Both the position numbers and the translations under genes were made by a program. The notes beneath the pieces were generated by a model. That model did not search any database. It was given only the letters and a program-made list of their open reading frames with translations, and was not told the origin of the DNA. A stretch of DNA of 6,005 nt from an uncultured Chloroflexota bacterium (GTDB lineage Bacteria > Chloroflexota > Dehalococcoidia > UBA3495), in the NCBI GenBank assembly GCA_913020235.1, contig CAJWBT010000155.1, positions 1-6,005 on the forward strand, in the 5' to 3' direction. Positions 5,808 through 6,005 of the stretch are shown here, in pieces. Position 1 is the stretch's first letter; each line of letters opens with the position of its first letter.

Positions 5808-6005
5808 TGTCAAGGGCGGAGTGAAAGTGTACCAGTGGGGTGTCGCCGTCAAGGGAAAATGTCAGGGCTTTCTGTCAAGGGATTATGTCAGTCGCGTTTG
5901 CTCCGGTTGTTGCTTTGGGCTGGTGTTTAGATAAGTCGGCGGACTGGTAGCCACTGCATACTTGCGGGCAGTGTTTCGATGGATGCCGAGTTCCCTGGCG
6001 ATAGC
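5808..6005. mobile_element. End of an IS21-family-like insertion element, remnant, continues past the window
   Basis: A probable terminus begins TGTCAAGGGCGGAGTGAAAG at 5808 and continues TGTACCA, resembling IS21-family ends, which start with TG and carry several internal copies of part of the terminal repeat. Here GTCAAGGG recurs at 5809, 5848 and 5874; the last two extend to 18 bases, GTCAAGGGA-two bases-ATGTCAG, with 16 identical. A helix-turn-helix fragment like the N-terminus of IstA follows on the minus strand. The exact boundary and any target duplication cannot be judged because the other end is outside the window. Confidence 0.5.
5883..6005 (-). pseudogene. IstA-like transposase helix-turn-helix fragment, truncated
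   Basis: From the right edge the minus strand reads 40 residues to a TAA at 5885-5883. It begins AIARELGIHRNTARKYA, which matches the DNA-binding helix-turn-helix at the N-terminus of IS21 transposases (IstA), followed by SPPTYLNTSPKQQPEQTRLT and the stop. IstA is normally about 350-500 residues with a DDE catalytic domain after this motif; here translation ends some 24 residues later inside the terminal subrepeats. This looks like an internally deleted element in which the start of istA has been joined to an IS end. The start codon is outside the window. A small stand-alone helix-turn-helix protein is the alternative. Confidence 0.45.

Noticed and set aside
5667..5930. 87-codon plus-strand frame beginning right after the TATAAT
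   Set aside because: It has no ribosome-binding site and its second half is IS-end sequence, so it is discussed as a possible broken gene but not called as a CDS.

Overview
The window is GC-rich bacterial DNA holding three complete metabolic genes and one that runs off the left edge, followed by about 1.1 kb on the right with no convincing protein gene. Two separate family III (CaiB/BaiF) CoA-transferases, an M24 peptidase, small GTCAT-ended palindromic repeats and an IS21-like remnant together resemble genomes of uncultured free-living bacteria such as Chloroflexota (SAR202/Dehalococcoidia type). That placement is inference: nothing in the window is taxonomically diagnostic.

Layout. 1-589 (minus): N-terminal part of a CoA-transferase with the catalytic Asp present. 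590-793: divergent intergenic region. 794-1999 (plus): sulfide:quinone oxidoreductase-like flavoprotein that keeps two of the three redox cysteines. 2000-2362: non-coding, with a nested inverted repeat and a 98-bp GTCAT-ended palindromic repeat. 2363-3481 (plus): Xaa-Pro peptidase of family M24 with all five metal ligands. 3478-3610: a MITE-like element with 16-bp imperfect terminal inverted repeats around a second GTCAT-ended palindrome; it overlaps the peptidase stop codon and fills most of the gap before the next, convergent gene. 3643-4881 (minus): a complete second CoA-transferase in which the usual catalytic Asp is Asn.

4882-6005 is mostly non-coding but not empty. A near-consensus sigma-70 promoter (5159-5187) is placed so that its predicted start coincides with the first base of an 11-bp stem whose other arm lies 143 bases downstream and is followed by a T-run. 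This is a good candidate for a structured RNA of about 170 nt that I cannot assign to a known family. A second strong promoter-like site with an operator-like palindrome lies at 5630-5661. From 5808 the DNA looks like the end of an IS21-family element, with TGTCAAGGG subrepeats and a short piece of IstA-like helix-turn-helix on the minus strand that stops early.

The genes do not form one operon: strands alternate and gaps are 161-363 bp. The two CoA-transferases would act on acyl-CoA pools, the flavoprotein would pass electrons from sulfide to membrane quinone, and the peptidase would act on proline-containing dipeptides or related amides. No common pathway can be deduced.
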